NCBI RefSeq assembly: GCF_036195325.1
Contig: NZ_CP108101.1
Span: 2,108,001-2,172,000, forward strand
Length of the DNA stretch: 64,000 nt
Reading direction: 5' to 3'
Source of the DNA: Streptomyces sp. NBC_00234
GTDB lineage: Bacteria > Actinomycetota > Actinomycetes > Streptomycetales > Streptomycetaceae
The notes under the pieces are model-generated. The model was not told the DNA's origin and did no database searches. It saw only the letters and a program-made list of their open reading frames with translations. This document shows positions 8,377 through 17,309 of the stretch, piece after piece. Position numbers and translations under genes: made by a program. Position 1 is the first letter of the stretch. Every line of letters begins with the position of its first letter.

Positions 8377-9981
8377 GTGACCGAGCCGCAGGATGGCGAT
8401 ATCCCGGACGGCCTCAGCGCAGCGGAGCTGGGCATGTGGCAGTCCTTCCGGAACGGCACCACCTACGACCTGCGCACCCGCGACCCGGTGCGCGACGATC
8501 CGTTCGCGGCGCACATCTGGGGACCCGAGCGGAGTGTCGGCGCCCGGACGGTGGCCAGGCTGCTGCTGAGCGGGCCGCAGGCACGGCACGGCCGGGTGGC
8601 GGCGCTGAAGCTCCGGGGCGTACGGATCACGGGGCGGCTGGACCTGGCGGGCGGGCGCGTCTCCCCGTACGTCGAGCTGACGGGCTGCCGTTTCGAGCAG
8701 GAGGTGGTGCTGCCCGAGTGCCACTTCACGACCCTGCGGATGGTCGGCTGCTCGATTCCGCGGCTGGAGGCGGCCCGGCTGCACACCGAGGGCGATCTCC
8801 ATCTGCCGCGCTGCCGGATCGAGGGAGGTATCCGGCTCACGGACGCCCAGATCGGGACGGACCTGCTGATCAACCAGATCAGCATCGGCCCCGACCGGCG
8901 GGGCCGCGCCCTGACCGCCGACGGTCTCGCGGTGGCCCAGGACCTGCAGGCCGAGATGGTCGAGACACGCGGCGAGCTGAGCCTGCGCGGCGCGAAGGTC
9001 GGCGGCTCACTCAGCCTGCGCGGCAGCAGACTGCGGGGCACGGAGGGGCGGCGGGCGCTCAACGCCCCGCAGCTGACCGTCGAACGCACGCTGTACATGA
9101 CCGAGGCATGGGTGAGCGTCGACACCGGGAACCAGGGCACCACTCCCCCGTACGGCATCACGCGCTCCTCGGCCACGCCGGCGCGCGGCACCCGCTCCCA
9201 GGTCTTCGAGTGCCGGGGCGGGGTGCGGCTCGACGACGGCAGGTTCGGGGACGCGGTGGACCTGCACAAGGCGCGGTTCGTGCTGGCCCGGCACGAGGAG
9301 CTGTCGCTGCGCAGGATCGTCACCCCGGAGCTCCGGTTCAACGCGGAGCGCCCGGAGGAGGGCCGGGTCGTGCTGAACGGGGCGAAGGTCGTCACGCTGA
9401 TCGACGTGTCGAGCAGCTGGCCGGGCCCGGGCGGCCTGGCGATGGGCGGCTTTGTCTACGAGAACCTCGTCCCGTACGGGCACTTCCCGCTCTCCCGGAG
9501 GCTGGAGTGGGTGCTCGCGGCGACTCCGGAGTACGTCCCCGAGCCGTACGAGCGGCTCGCCACCGTGCTGCGCGGCTGCGGCGAGGACGCGGACGCCCGC
9601 GAGGTGCTGCTCGCCAAGCAGCGCCGGCGCCGGGAGACGCTGCCGCCCGCCGCAAGGCTGTGGGGGTACCTCCAGGACTGGACGGTGGCGTACGGCTACC
9701 GGCCGGGGCGGGCGGCCGTGTGGATGGCCGTGCTGTGGGCGGCGGGCGCGGTGGCGTTCTCCCGCTACGACCCCGAGGCGATCAAGCAGGACGAGCATCC
9801 GGAGTGGAACGCCGCCCTGTACGCGCTCGATCTGCTGGTGCCGGTGATCAACCTCGGGCAGGACGGTTACTGGCGACTGGAGGGCGGCTGGCAGTGGGTC
9901 GGGGCGGCTCTCGTCCTGCTGGGCTGGATACTGGCCACGACGGTCGCGGCCGGCGCCTCACGGCTGCTGCGCCGCGGATGA
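8377..9981 (+). CDS. Membrane-anchored protein with repetitive beta-helix-like body
   Basis: 534 aa from GTG 8377, chosen for AGAGGGG six bases upstream; GTG 8347 (GGGGGAAG upstream) is an alternative that adds 10 residues. The body is rich in short repeats of the type L-x-G-x-x-I/V-x-G-x-L-x-L, as in KLRGVRITGRLDLAG and SLRGAKVGGSLSLRG, suggesting a right-handed beta-helix like pentapeptide-repeat folds. The C-terminus has hydrophobic segments (AVWMAVLWAAGAVAF; NAALYALDLLVPVI; WVGAALVLLGWILATTV) that should anchor it in the membrane, with the N-terminal body probably cytoplasmic. Streptomyces homologues are sometimes labelled oxidoreductase, but I see no nucleotide-binding motif here. Function unknown. 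Confidence 0.85.
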   Translation: MTEPQDGDIPDGLSAAELGMWQSFRNGTTYDLRTRDPVRDDPFAAHIWGPERSVGARTVARLLLSGPQARHGRVAALKLRGVRITGRLDLAGGRVSPYVELTGCRFEQEVVLPECHFTTLRMVGCSIPRLEAARLHTEGDLHLPRCRIEGGIRLTDAQIGTDLLINQISIGPDRRGRALTADGLAVAQDLQAEMVETRGELSLRGAKVGGSLSLRGSRLRGTEGRRALNAPQLTVERTLYMTEAWVSVDTGNQGTTPPYGITRSSATPARGTRSQVFECRGGVRLDDGRFGDAVDLHKARFVLARHEELSLRRIVTPELRFNAERPEEGRVVLNGAKVVTLIDVSSSWPGPGGLAMGGFVYENLVPYGHFPLSRRLEWVLAATPEYVPEPYERLATVLRGCGEDADAREVLLAKQRRRRETLPPAARLWGYLQDWTVAYGYRPGRAAVWMAVLWAAGAVAFSRYDPEAIKQDEHPEWNAALYALDLLVPVINLGQDGYWRLEGGWQWVGAALVLLGWILATTVAAGASRLLRRG

Positions 9982-10203
9982 CGGCCCGAAGCCGCCGGAC
10001 ACCGCAACGGCCTTTGCCACAGGGGCTGTCCGCGTTCCGGACGGGGGGCGGGAACGGGCAACCGAAGGGCGGTTTCAAGCCAGAATCCGATATTTCCTTT
10101 GCCTTTTCTTGACCCTCGTCAGGGCAACCCTCCGACTCGGCACAGAAGCTTCACCTCACCCCTCTGGCGCGCCCCTCACCAGCGCTTTTCAATGGTCTGC
10201 ACC

Positions 10204-11232
10204 ATGTCATTCCTTCGCGCTCTGCTCAGCACCACGCGCATGATCCGGCACAGCCCCGAGCTGTCCGCCGGACTGCCCGCGGATGACGCTGTGCTGCTCG
10301 ACGCACCCGACGAACGGCTCTCCCCCGCCCTGGTGGCCGCCGCCCTCGGTGCGTACGAACCCGCCGCCGAACTCCTCGCCGCCACCAGGGAGGGCGCCGA
10401 GTGGGAGACCCGCGACCGGTGCCTCGCCCGCCTCGTCACCTTCGCGCACAGCCGCGACGGCTGGCTCGCCGACTGGCTGACCGCCGCCCCGCGCGACCCG
10501 GACGCACTGCTCGTCAAGGCCGGCCTCGCCGTCCACCGCGCCTGGGAGTCGCCCGCCCGCGCCGAGCGGCTGCGCGAGGTGGGTCCGCTCATCTCGGCGG
10601 CGGCCGAGGCCCAGCCGGGCGACCCGGTGCCCTGGCGGCTCGCCCTGGACCACGCCCGCGGTACGCATGCCACGCACACCGCCTTCGAGGCCCTGTGGGA
10701 GCAGGCCATACGGCGGTCCCCGCACCACTACGGCTGCCACGTCGCGGCGCTCCAGTACCTCTCCGCCGCCTGGTACGGCTCGCACCGCGAGTGCTTCGAC
10801 TTCGCCGAGCAGGCGGCCGAGGACGCCCTGCCCGACTCCCTGGTGCAGGCGTTGCCGGTACGGGCGGCGTTCGCCCTGCTGCTCGACTCGAAGCTCGCGG
10901 CACGGACCAACCCGGTGCAGGTGGACCGGATCGACGCCGCGGCCGATCTCGCGATCACGCTCTCCGGTGCGTACCGGCCCGGCGACCCCTGGCCGGCCGA
11001 GGTGCGCAACCTCCTGGCGTACGTCCTCGTCGTACGCGGGCGCTGGGACGAGGCGCTGGAACAGTTCCGGCTGATCGGACCGCAGGCGACCTCGTTCCCG
11101 TGGTCCTCGGTGTCCGACGATCCGCTCGGTCAGTTCCTCGACGCGAGGGACGGCGCACGGCTCCAGGTGGCCTCCCTGACCCCCTTGCGCAACCGGGACG
11201 GCCGCAGCCGCCCGCGCGGCCATTACGCTTGA
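10204..11232 (+). CDS. Helical conserved hypothetical protein
   Basis: 342 aa from ATG 10204; ATG 10192 is equally possible and neither has a clear ribosome site. The sequence is alanine-rich and alpha-helical. Repeating pairs of helices, for example HVAALQYLSAAWYGSHRECFDFAEQAAEDAL and VRNLLAYVLVVRGRWDEALEQF, suggest TPR-like repeats in the C-terminal half. No catalytic motif or membrane segment is seen. It lies just upstream of the LON-domain gene on the same strand. Function unknown. Confidence 0.8.
   Translation: MSFLRALLSTTRMIRHSPELSAGLPADDAVLLDAPDERLSPALVAAALGAYEPAAELLAATREGAEWETRDRCLARLVTFAHSRDGWLADWLTAAPRDPDALLVKAGLAVHRAWESPARAERLREVGPLISAAAEAQPGDPVPWRLALDHARGTHATHTAFEALWEQAIRRSPHHYGCHVAALQYLSAAWYGSHRECFDFAEQAAEDALPDSLVQALPVRAAFALLLDSKLAARTNPVQVDRIDAAADLAITLSGAYRPGDPWPAEVRNLLAYVLVVRGRWDEALEQFRLIGPQATSFPWSSVSDDPLGQFLDARDGARLQVASLTPLRNRDGRSRPRGHYA
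11224..11229 (+). promoter_or_regulatory. Possible -10 of a leaderless transcript for the LON-domain gene
   Basis: TACGCT fits TANNNT and ends 8 bases before the GTG at 11238. No ribosome site precedes that GTG. The spacing would place the transcript start close to the start codon. No good -35 is seen. Confidence 0.3.
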
Positions 11233-11237
11233 CCGTT

Positions 11238-12017
11238 GTGACCACCGCTCGCCTCCCCCTCTTCCCGCTCAACGCGGTGCTGTTCCCCGGCCTGGTGCTG
11301 CCGCTCAACGTCTTCGAGGCGCGTTATCGCGCCATGATGCGCGAGTTGCTGCAGACCGACGAGGACGAACCGCGCCGCTTCGTCGTGGTCGCGATCCGCG
11401 ACGGCCGCGAGATCGCTCCGACCTCCACCGGGATGCCGGACAGCCTCGCCGCCGCCGTCCCCGTCGACCGCGCACCGGCCGACGGCTTCGGCCCCGACCC
11501 GATCCAGTCCTTCCACCGGGTCGGCTGCGTCGCGGACGCCGCGAAGATCCGTGAGCGCGCCGACGGGAGCTTCGAGATCCTGGCCACCGGCACGGTCCGG
11601 GTCAAGCTGCTCTCCGTCGACGCGAGCGGCCCCTATCTGACCGCCGAGGTCGAAGAGCTGAGCGAGGAACCGGAGGCCGACGATGCCTCCGGGACCGGCG
11701 GGGCCGACGAGGCCGGCGCGCTCGCCGAGGGCGTCCTGCGCGCCTTCCGCAGCTACCAGAAGCGGCTCGCGGGGGCCAGCGAACGTTCACTGACCACCGG
11801 GGCCGACCTTCCTGACGACCCGTCGGTGGTCTCGTACCTGGTGGCCGCCGCGGCCGTACTCGACATCCCGTCGAAGCAGCGTCTGCTCCAGGCCCCGGAC
11901 ACCGCGACGCGCCTGCGCGAGGAGCTGGCCCTCCTGCGGCAGGAGACCGCGGTCATCCGGCATCTCCCGTCGCTGCCCGCGGTGGAACTGACCCGGGCTC
12001 CCACGCACCCCAACTGA
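11238..12017 (+). CDS. LON peptidase N-terminal (substrate-binding) domain protein
   Basis: 259 aa from GTG 11238. It opens RLPLFPLNAVLFPGLVLPLNVFEARYR, the signature of the LON substrate-binding domain (PF02190), which fills about residues 5-200. There is no AAA+ or protease domain, so this is the stand-alone form. An acidic, low-complexity insert (EEPEADDASGTGGADEAG) sits mid-protein. Stand-alone LON domains are thought to bind unfolded protein or act as adaptors; the partner is unknown. It begins 5 bases after the previous stop. Confidence 0.88.
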   Translation: MTTARLPLFPLNAVLFPGLVLPLNVFEARYRAMMRELLQTDEDEPRRFVVVAIRDGREIAPTSTGMPDSLAAAVPVDRAPADGFGPDPIQSFHRVGCVADAAKIRERADGSFEILATGTVRVKLLSVDASGPYLTAEVEELSEEPEADDASGTGGADEAGALAEGVLRAFRSYQKRLAGASERSLTTGADLPDDPSVVSYLVAAAAVLDIPSKQRLLQAPDTATRLREELALLRQETAVIRHLPSLPAVELTRAPTHPN

Positions 12018-12034
12018 CCCGAGGACCTGGCCCT

Positions 12035-12532
12035 GTGGCGAAGAAGCCGAAGAAGCAGCAGGGCGGCACCCCGGCCACGGTCGCCCTGACCGCGGCGGGC
12101 ACCGCCTTCACCGTCCACGCCTACGAGCACGATCCGTCCTCCCCGTCCTACGGCGAGGAGGCGGCCGAGGCCCTCGGCGTCTCCCCCGACCGGGTGTTCA
12201 AGACGCTGGTCGCCGACGTGGACGGCGAACTGACCGTGGCGGTCGTCCCGGTGGCCGGCTCCCTGGACCTGAAGGCACTGGCATCGGCGGTCGGCGGCAA
12301 GCGGGCCACGATGGCGGACCCGGTGGCCGCGGAGCGCACGACGGGCTACGTACGCGGCGGAATCTCCCCCCTGGGCCAACGCAAGCGCCTGCGCACGGTG
12401 CTGGACGCCTCGGCACGGACCCACCCGACCATCTGCGTCTCGGCGGGCCGCCGCGGCCTGGAGGTCGAACTGACGGCCACGGACCTGGCCTCACTGACGA
12501 ACGCGGTCTTCGCCCCGATCGGCCGGGACTGA
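12035..12532 (+). CDS. ybaK: YbaK/EbsC-type aminoacyl-tRNA deacylase
   Basis: 165 aa from GTG 12035 with CCGAGGA upstream. YbaK proteins hydrolyse Cys-tRNA(Pro) or related mischarged tRNAs in trans. The fold is shown by VFKTLVADVDGELTVAVVP, with the conserved Lys at about 56, and GYVRGGISPLGQRKRLRTVLD, the GGISP loop. An N-terminal Lys-rich tail (AKKPKKQQ) may help tRNA binding. It is 17 bases after the LON-domain gene and probably co-transcribed. Confidence 0.92.
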   Translation: MAKKPKKQQGGTPATVALTAAGTAFTVHAYEHDPSSPSYGEEAAEALGVSPDRVFKTLVADVDGELTVAVVPVAGSLDLKALASAVGGKRATMADPVAAERTTGYVRGGISPLGQRKRLRTVLDASARTHPTICVSAGRRGLEVELTATDLASLTNAVFAPIGRD

Positions 12533-12553
12533 CGCCGGGGGACCTCATCTCTT

Positions 12554-12600
12554 CAGCCCGTCCGGCGTTTGAGGACCGGGGCCTGGGCGGAGCCCCGGTT
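12554..12600 (+). repeat. Streptomyces intergenic repeat element, copy A
   Basis: The core CAGCCCGTCCGGCGTTTGAGGAC at 12554-12576 is followed by a CGGGGC...GCCCCG hairpin. It resembles the short repeat found between genes throughout Streptomyces genomes. A diverged copy is at 30510-30531 and a truncated one at 37309-37320. It probably also terminates ybaK. Confidence 0.55.
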
Positions 12601-12702
12601 CGGGAAGGGGCGGGCAGGGGCACAAGCCCGCCGCAGGCGCCCCGCACCCCGCACCCACCCACCGCGGGCTACGGGCTACGGGCTACAAGCCAAAACTACG
12701 GA

Positions 12703-13371
12703 CTACGACTGCCCGGCCCCCGGCAAGGACGCTCCCCCGTCCGGCACCGCAGACCCCTCCCACTCCGGCTCCGGCTCCGGATCCCGCGGCGCGAACAACG
12801 CCGTCAGCCCCAGATGCACCAGCATCGCCACGATCGGCCACGCCAGCACGACCCCCACCGCGTTCAGCTTCAGCGGCGCGTCGAAGACGACCCCCTTGCC
12901 GACCTCCTTGGCCCGCGCGACCACGTCCGAGGACGGTCCGAACCAGACCCCGATGCCCCAGGCCAGCAGCGAACCGAGCAGCCCGCCGAGCGCGAGCCCG
13001 GACACCAGCAGAATGCCCCCGAGGCGCCGGTAGAGGAACACCGCGAGGGCGGACACGATCCCGAAGCCGAGCGCCAGCAGCACGAACGTGCCGTCCGCCC
13101 CGATGGCCTCCTCGCCCTCGCTGTCCTTCAGGAAGACCGCGGTGTCGTCGGAGATCAGCGGCACCCGGGGCGCCAGCCACAGCCAGAGCAGCCCGAGCAC
13201 CACGCCCGCCGCCGTCAGCACCGCGGTGATCACGGCGGCCTGCCGCAGCTCCGCGGACAGGTCCTTGCCGTACACCGGCTCGTGGCCGGGTGAGGGGTGC
13301 GACCCCGACGGCGGCTTCTGCCACGGATCGTTGGACGAGGGCTGGTGCGGCGGCGTCAGAGGTGCGGTCAC
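12703..13371 (-). CDS. DUF2567-type integral membrane protein
   Basis: 222 aa from GTG 13371. A proline-rich cytoplasmic N-terminus (about 45 residues) precedes four hydrophobic segments, at about 50-70 (VITAVLTAAGVVLGLLWLWL), 98-118 (FVLLALGFGIVSALAVFLY), 123-145 (GILLVSGLALGGLLGSLLAWGIG) and 175-195 (GVVLAWPIVAMLVHLGLTALF). The C-terminus is acidic. This layout fits the actinobacterial DUF2567 family; no function is known. It runs opposite to ybaK and parallel to the ABC genes. Confidence 0.8.
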   Translation of the reverse strand: MTAPLTPPHQPSSNDPWQKPPSGSHPSPGHEPVYGKDLSAELRQAAVITAVLTAAGVVLGLLWLWLAPRVPLISDDTAVFLKDSEGEEAIGADGTFVLLALGFGIVSALAVFLYRRLGGILLVSGLALGGLLGSLLAWGIGVWFGPSSDVVARAKEVGKGVVFDAPLKLNAVGVVLAWPIVAMLVHLGLTALFAPRDPEPEPEWEGSAVPDGGASLPGAGQS

Positions 13372-13461
13372 CGTGCCATCGTGCCAGGTGACCCTGTGCG
13401 GCGCCTCACCGGACCGATTACGCCCCGGCAACGCGCCGCCGGCGCCGTACCCCGGCACCCG

Positions 13462-14328
13462 CTAGCGGACCGCCGCCCGCCGGTACGCCCACGTCGCCAC
13501 GGCCAGCGACAGCACGCCCACCACGGCGCACACCGCGAGATCCAGAGCGATGACCGGCCAGTCGGGATGCGCGTCGAAGGACCGCGCGAGCGCCTCCACG
13601 CCGTACGTCGAGGGCAGCAGGTCGCGCGCCCACCCGACCGGCCCGGGCAGCCGGTCGGCCGGCAGCACGCCCAGCAGCAGGGCCGCGGACATGCCCAGCT
13701 GCCCGAGCAGCGTCGCGAGTTCCTGACGCGGCGCCAGCAGCCCCAGCGCCGCCCCGAGACCGGCCAGCGCGGCCCCGGAGAGCGGGACCACGGCGACGAG
13801 CACCCACAGGTGCGTCATCGGGAGCTGGAAGAGCACACTGCCGGTGACGGCCGTGACGACCGTGCCGGGCACGGTGAAGGACGCGTACGCCCCGGCCGCC
13901 CCCAGCACCACCGCGGCCGGCGGTACGGGCAGCGTGGCGTAGTGGTCGAGTCCGCCACTGGCCCGCAGCTGGCCGAAGTACTGGGCGAGCAGGTTCAGCG
14001 CGACGAAGGCCACGACCAGCACGCTGGACCCGGCGACGACGGCCCGAGCCTCGGAACCCCCGTCGACGACCCCGCGCATCAGGACCATGATCCCGACGGA
14101 CTGGAAGGTCGCCACGAACAACAGCGGGATCCGGGCGACCCGGGCCCGCGAGAGCTGGGCGCGGTACACGGCGGCGAGCGCGGGCAGCAGCCCGGCCCGC
14201 GGGGCCAGCGGTGCCGGCGCCCCGGCGGAGGCGTCGGGCGGGCCTGCCGCGGCACCGAACCGTCCGGCCACCGCCCCCGCTTCCGCCCCCGGCTCCGTCG
14301 CCGCCTCCGCGCGCACGATGCTCGTCAC
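13462..14328 (-). CDS. ABC transporter permease (ABC-2 type)
   Basis: 288 aa from GTG 14328, where GAAGGGGAG precedes; GTG 14355 is an alternative. After an Ala/Pro-rich cytoplasmic head there are about six hydrophobic segments (such as ARIPLLFVATFQSVGIMVLM, VVAGSSVLVVAFVALNLLA, GAAGAYASFTVPGTVVTAVTGSVLF, LWVLVAVVPLSGAALAGLGAALGLL). DLLPSTYGVEALARSF is typical of ABC-2 exporters. It is paired with the ATPase at 14360-15385. Substrate unknown; drug or lipid export is possible. Confidence 0.85.
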   Translation of the reverse strand: MTSIVRAEAATEPGAEAGAVAGRFGAAAGPPDASAGAPAPLAPRAGLLPALAAVYRAQLSRARVARIPLLFVATFQSVGIMVLMRGVVDGGSEARAVVAGSSVLVVAFVALNLLAQYFGQLRASGGLDHYATLPVPPAAVVLGAAGAYASFTVPGTVVTAVTGSVLFQLPMTHLWVLVAVVPLSGAALAGLGAALGLLAPRQELATLLGQLGMSAALLLGVLPADRLPGPVGWARDLLPSTYGVEALARSFDAHPDWPVIALDLAVCAVVGVLSLAVATWAYRRAAVR

Positions 14329-14359
14329 CTGGCGATGCTCCCCTTCGATACGCACACGT

Positions 14360-15385
14360 TCACGCCTTCACCAGCCCCTCGGTCGCCCGGACCGCGTCCC
14401 CGCCGAGCGCCAGATAGACGTCCTCCAGGCTGGGCGTGGCGAGCGTGAAGTCGTCGAGTGCGGCGAACGCCGCACCGCCGGTCACCGCGGCCACCGCCGC
14501 CCGCGCCTCGTCGGGCGCCAGCCGCAGCACCCAGCGGCGCCCGGACTCCTGGGCGGACCCGCGCAGGGCCGCGACCTCGGGTACGTCCAGGGGGGCCCGC
14601 TCGCGCCAGACCAGTTCCACCCGGACCTCTCCCGCCACCTGCTCCTTGAGCCCGTGCGGGGTGTCGCAGGCGATGACCTTGCCGCGTTCGAGTACGGCGA
14701 CCCGGTCGAGCACCGTCTCGGCCTCGATCACGTTGTGGGTGACGAGCAGCACCGTGACGCCCCGCTCGGCCCTGCGCCGGTCGATGGCGGCCCATACGGC
14801 GCGCCGGGCGACGGGGTCCATACCGGTCGTGGGTTCGTCCAGGACGAGGACGGGACGCTCCCCCACGAGCGTGGCGGCGAAGCAGGCGAGCCGCCGCTGG
14901 CCGCCGGACAGCTTCTTCAGGGGGCGCCCGGCAAGTTCGGTCAGGCCGAGTTCGTCGAGTACGGCATCGCGCGCGGCGCGCGCCTCGCGGACCCGGAGGC
15001 CGCGCAGCCGGCCGGTGGTCTCGGCGGCGAGGGAGACGGTCAGCTCGTCGAGGGCGGTGCTTTCCTGCCCGAGGTAGCCGATCAGCCGGGAGGCCCGCTC
15101 GGGGTGGCGCACGAGGTCGTGGCCCAGCACTTCCACGCTGCCGGAGTCGGGCCGCATCAGTCCGGTGAGCTGGCGCACCAGGGTGGATTTGCCCGCCCCG
15201 TTGGGGCCGAGCAGGCCGAAGATCTCGCCCTCGCGGACATCGAGGCAGATCCCGTCGGTGGCGCGCACCTCGGGAGTGGCCGCCGCGCCGCGGCGCCCGC
15301 GGACGGCGGGATAGGTCTTGACCAGATCACGCACCGCGCACACGGTCCCGGTTCCGGTCTGTGCCTGTGCTGTGCCCGTACTCAC
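14360..15385 (-). CDS. ABC transporter ATP-binding protein (DrrA/CcmA-like)
   Basis: 341 aa from GTG 15385. Walker A is GPNGAGKST at 60-68, the signature LSGGQ at 159-163, Walker B VLVLDEP at 179-185 and the switch His217 in LLVTHN. The C-terminal ~110 residues form the regulatory extension seen in DrrA-type exporters. It ends 31 bases before the permease start and the two should form one exporter with the permease. Confidence 0.92.
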   Translation of the reverse strand: MSTGTAQAQTGTGTVCAVRDLVKTYPAVRGRRGAAATPEVRATDGICLDVREGEIFGLLGPNGAGKSTLVRQLTGLMRPDSGSVEVLGHDLVRHPERASRLIGYLGQESTALDELTVSLAAETTGRLRGLRVREARAARDAVLDELGLTELAGRPLKKLSGGQRRLACFAATLVGERPVLVLDEPTTGMDPVARRAVWAAIDRRRAERGVTVLLVTHNVIEAETVLDRVAVLERGKVIACDTPHGLKEQVAGEVRVELVWRERAPLDVPEVAALRGSAQESGRRWVLRLAPDEARAAVAAVTGGAAFAALDDFTLATPSLEDVYLALGGDAVRATEGLVKA

Positions 15386-15512
15386 GAGGTACGAGGGTAC
15401 GGGGTCGGATGCCCCGGATTGCGCCCGGGGTCACACCGGCCGGACACGAGCGGACGCGCCGCCGGCCCCGCGTCGGCGAGGCGCTCCGCCCGCCTATGGC
15501 CCCTTTCGGCCA

Positions 15513-16772
15513 TTACTCCGCGACGGGCGCGTGCTCCGCCGCGGCCCGGACGTCGATCTCGCGCCAGAATCCGGCTCTGATCGCGTACCGGTCGTGTTCG
15601 TCGATCTGGTCGTCCTTGTGGGCGAGCAGACCGAACCGGGCCGCGTACCGCAGGAGCTCGCCGTCGATCCGGTGCGGGATCCGCGGGTACATGGTCGACA
15701 GCTTCTGGAGATGGACGGTCTCCGGCAGCCGCTCCATCCACCGGCGGGCGAAGACCTGGCCGACCTCGAACGGGTCGCCGCCGACGGTCGTGATGTCCTC
15801 CTCCCGGTCCGCCCAGCGCTGTTCGGCGCTGGTGAGCTGGGCCAGGGTCGGCAGCGAGGCCGTCTCGGCGGGCTCGCCGAGCGGTCCGCCGCGCTCGACC
15901 CAGCCCTTGTCGGAGGACCAGCGCAGCGTGGCGTTGGCGGGTGCGGGCGGCGGAGTGGGGTGCTGTGCCGCCTGGCTGCCGGGGCCGCGGAGGCTCGCCA
16001 GGTCCTTGGGCGTGGGGACACCCCGGTGGCCGGGGGCGGGCTGGGTGCCGGTGTCCTGGCCGGCCGGCGCCGAGGCGCCGTTGCGGGCGGCGGCGGCCTG
16101 GGCCTCCGATGCCCGTTCGGCGGAGGCCGCCAGCGCGGCTTCCGGGAGGGGCGCGGAGAGGATCGCGGCGATCTCGGGGCGCGGGACGGGAGGCGGCGCG
16201 CAGATCCCGCCGATCTCCTTGGCCCGTACCGCCTTGGTGATCCAGGCCCGGTCCAGCACCCGGCGCTCGTCGGCCTCCGCGACCAGGTCCTCGGACTGGT
16301 TGTAGTCGCCGTCGGCGGCCTGAACGGCCCAGAGGTGGACGGCCACCCCGTGTTCCTTGGCCGACATCAGCCCCGGCAGCAGGTCGCCGTCGCCGGTCAC
16401 GAGCACCACGTCGGAGCAGGCGCGGTTCCTGGCGAGCTCGGTGAGCTCGGCGTGCATCGCCGCGTCGACCCCCTTCTGCGCCCATCGGCCGTCACTGCGG
16501 GTGAGGGCGCCCAGCCGAACGGTCACGCGGGGCATCACCCGGAGCCTGCGGTGTTCCGGCTGCGGTACGCGGTCGGGGGCGCCGTCGAACCAGTAGATCC
16601 GGAGCAGGGGCTGCTGCGTGTCCGCCTCCGCGCGTTCGCGCAGGCCCTGGATCAGGGCCGCGTGGTCGACGGTGATGCGGGAACGGGCGGGCTCTCCGGC
16701 CAGCAGGCTCGCGGCTGCGCCCAGCAGGTAGCCGGCGTCCACCAGGACGACGCAACGGTCCACGCGTTCCAC
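15513..16772 (-). CDS. NYN (PIN-like) domain protein
   Basis: 419 aa. The N-terminal ~150 residues form an NYN/LabA-like nuclease domain: CVVLVDAGYLLG with Asp12, KGVDAAM with Asp103, and VTGDGDLLP with Asp128 and Asp130 provide an acidic metal site. A Pro/Ala-rich linker (about 195-285) follows. The C-terminal ~120 residues (PTLAQLTSAEQRWADRE to EIDVRAAAEHAPVAE) look like a winged, OST-HTH-like or otherwise uncharacterised helical module. NYN proteins are usually RNases; the substrate here is unknown. Confidence 0.87.
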   Translation of the reverse strand: MERVDRCVVLVDAGYLLGAAASLLAGEPARSRITVDHAALIQGLRERAEADTQQPLLRIYWFDGAPDRVPQPEHRRLRVMPRVTVRLGALTRSDGRWAQKGVDAAMHAELTELARNRACSDVVLVTGDGDLLPGLMSAKEHGVAVHLWAVQAADGDYNQSEDLVAEADERRVLDRAWITKAVRAKEIGGICAPPPVPRPEIAAILSAPLPEAALAASAERASEAQAAAARNGASAPAGQDTGTQPAPGHRGVPTPKDLASLRGPGSQAAQHPTPPPAPANATLRWSSDKGWVERGGPLGEPAETASLPTLAQLTSAEQRWADREEDITTVGGDPFEVGQVFARRWMERLPETVHLQKLSTMYPRIPHRIDGELLRYAARFGLLAHKDDQIDEHDRYAIRAGFWREIDVRAAAEHAPVAE

Positions 16773-17028
16773 CCTCTTCCAGGAATTCGGGAACGGTTTT
16801 CGGCGGGCCCGGTCGTGGGGGGTGGGCCTGCTTACTCAGGGTTTCCTTCGAGTCTGCCCGACCACACGGGGGTTAACGTCCGGAACTCGATCATCGGCGT
16901 GGCGGATCGGAAAAACGGCGCGACACACCCCCTCACTACGCACGGTAATGATCCAAAATGCGGCGTTTGTGGCGCTATGTGAGTCTGACAGCGGTCCTGG
17001 CCCCGAGAGTCCCTATAGGAGGAACACC

Positions 17029-17211
17029 ATGGCCAAGAACAAGAACCGCAAGCAGGGCAGCCAGCAGGATCGCGCCGCGTCCGCCGCGGAGCGAAGCGCG
17101 CAGGAGGCGAAGACCTCGTCCTTCGAGGCACAGAGTTCGCCTCAGTCGCAGCCTCAGGGCAGCCCCGCTGATGTTGCCCGTAAGCACCAGCGGCGCTTCG
17201 GCCACAACTGA
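17029..17211 (+). CDS. 60-aa hydrophilic, probably disordered protein
   Basis: 60 aa from ATG 17029 with a near-perfect ribosome site (AGGAGGAAC, 3 bases before the start). The sequence starts MAKNKNRKQGSQQDRAAS and is rich in Gln, Ser, Lys and Ala, ending KHQRRFGHN. There is no hydrophobic segment. Small conserved proteins like this occur across Streptomyces; I recognise no domain. The strong translation signal and strong terminator suggest high expression. Its basic ends could bind nucleic acid, which is only inference. Confidence 0.82.
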   Translation: MAKNKNRKQGSQQDRAASAAERSAQEAKTSSFEAQSSPQSQPQGSPADVARKHQRRFGHN

Positions 17212-17247
17212 CCGGGTCCTTTGCCGGTCCGGCCGCAGGCCGACAGC

Positions 17248-17285
17248 CGAGAGGGGCGCCCCGCTTTCGCGGGGCGCCCCTCTCG
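17248..17285. terminator. Bidirectional terminator between small gene and dnaE
   Basis: A perfect 17-bp stem, CGAGAGGGGCGCCCCGC at 17248-17264, pairs with 17269-17285 over a TTTC loop. It lies downstream of both convergent genes. Confidence 0.88.
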
Positions 17286-17309
17286 TACGTACTACGGACC
17301 GCGGAGGTC

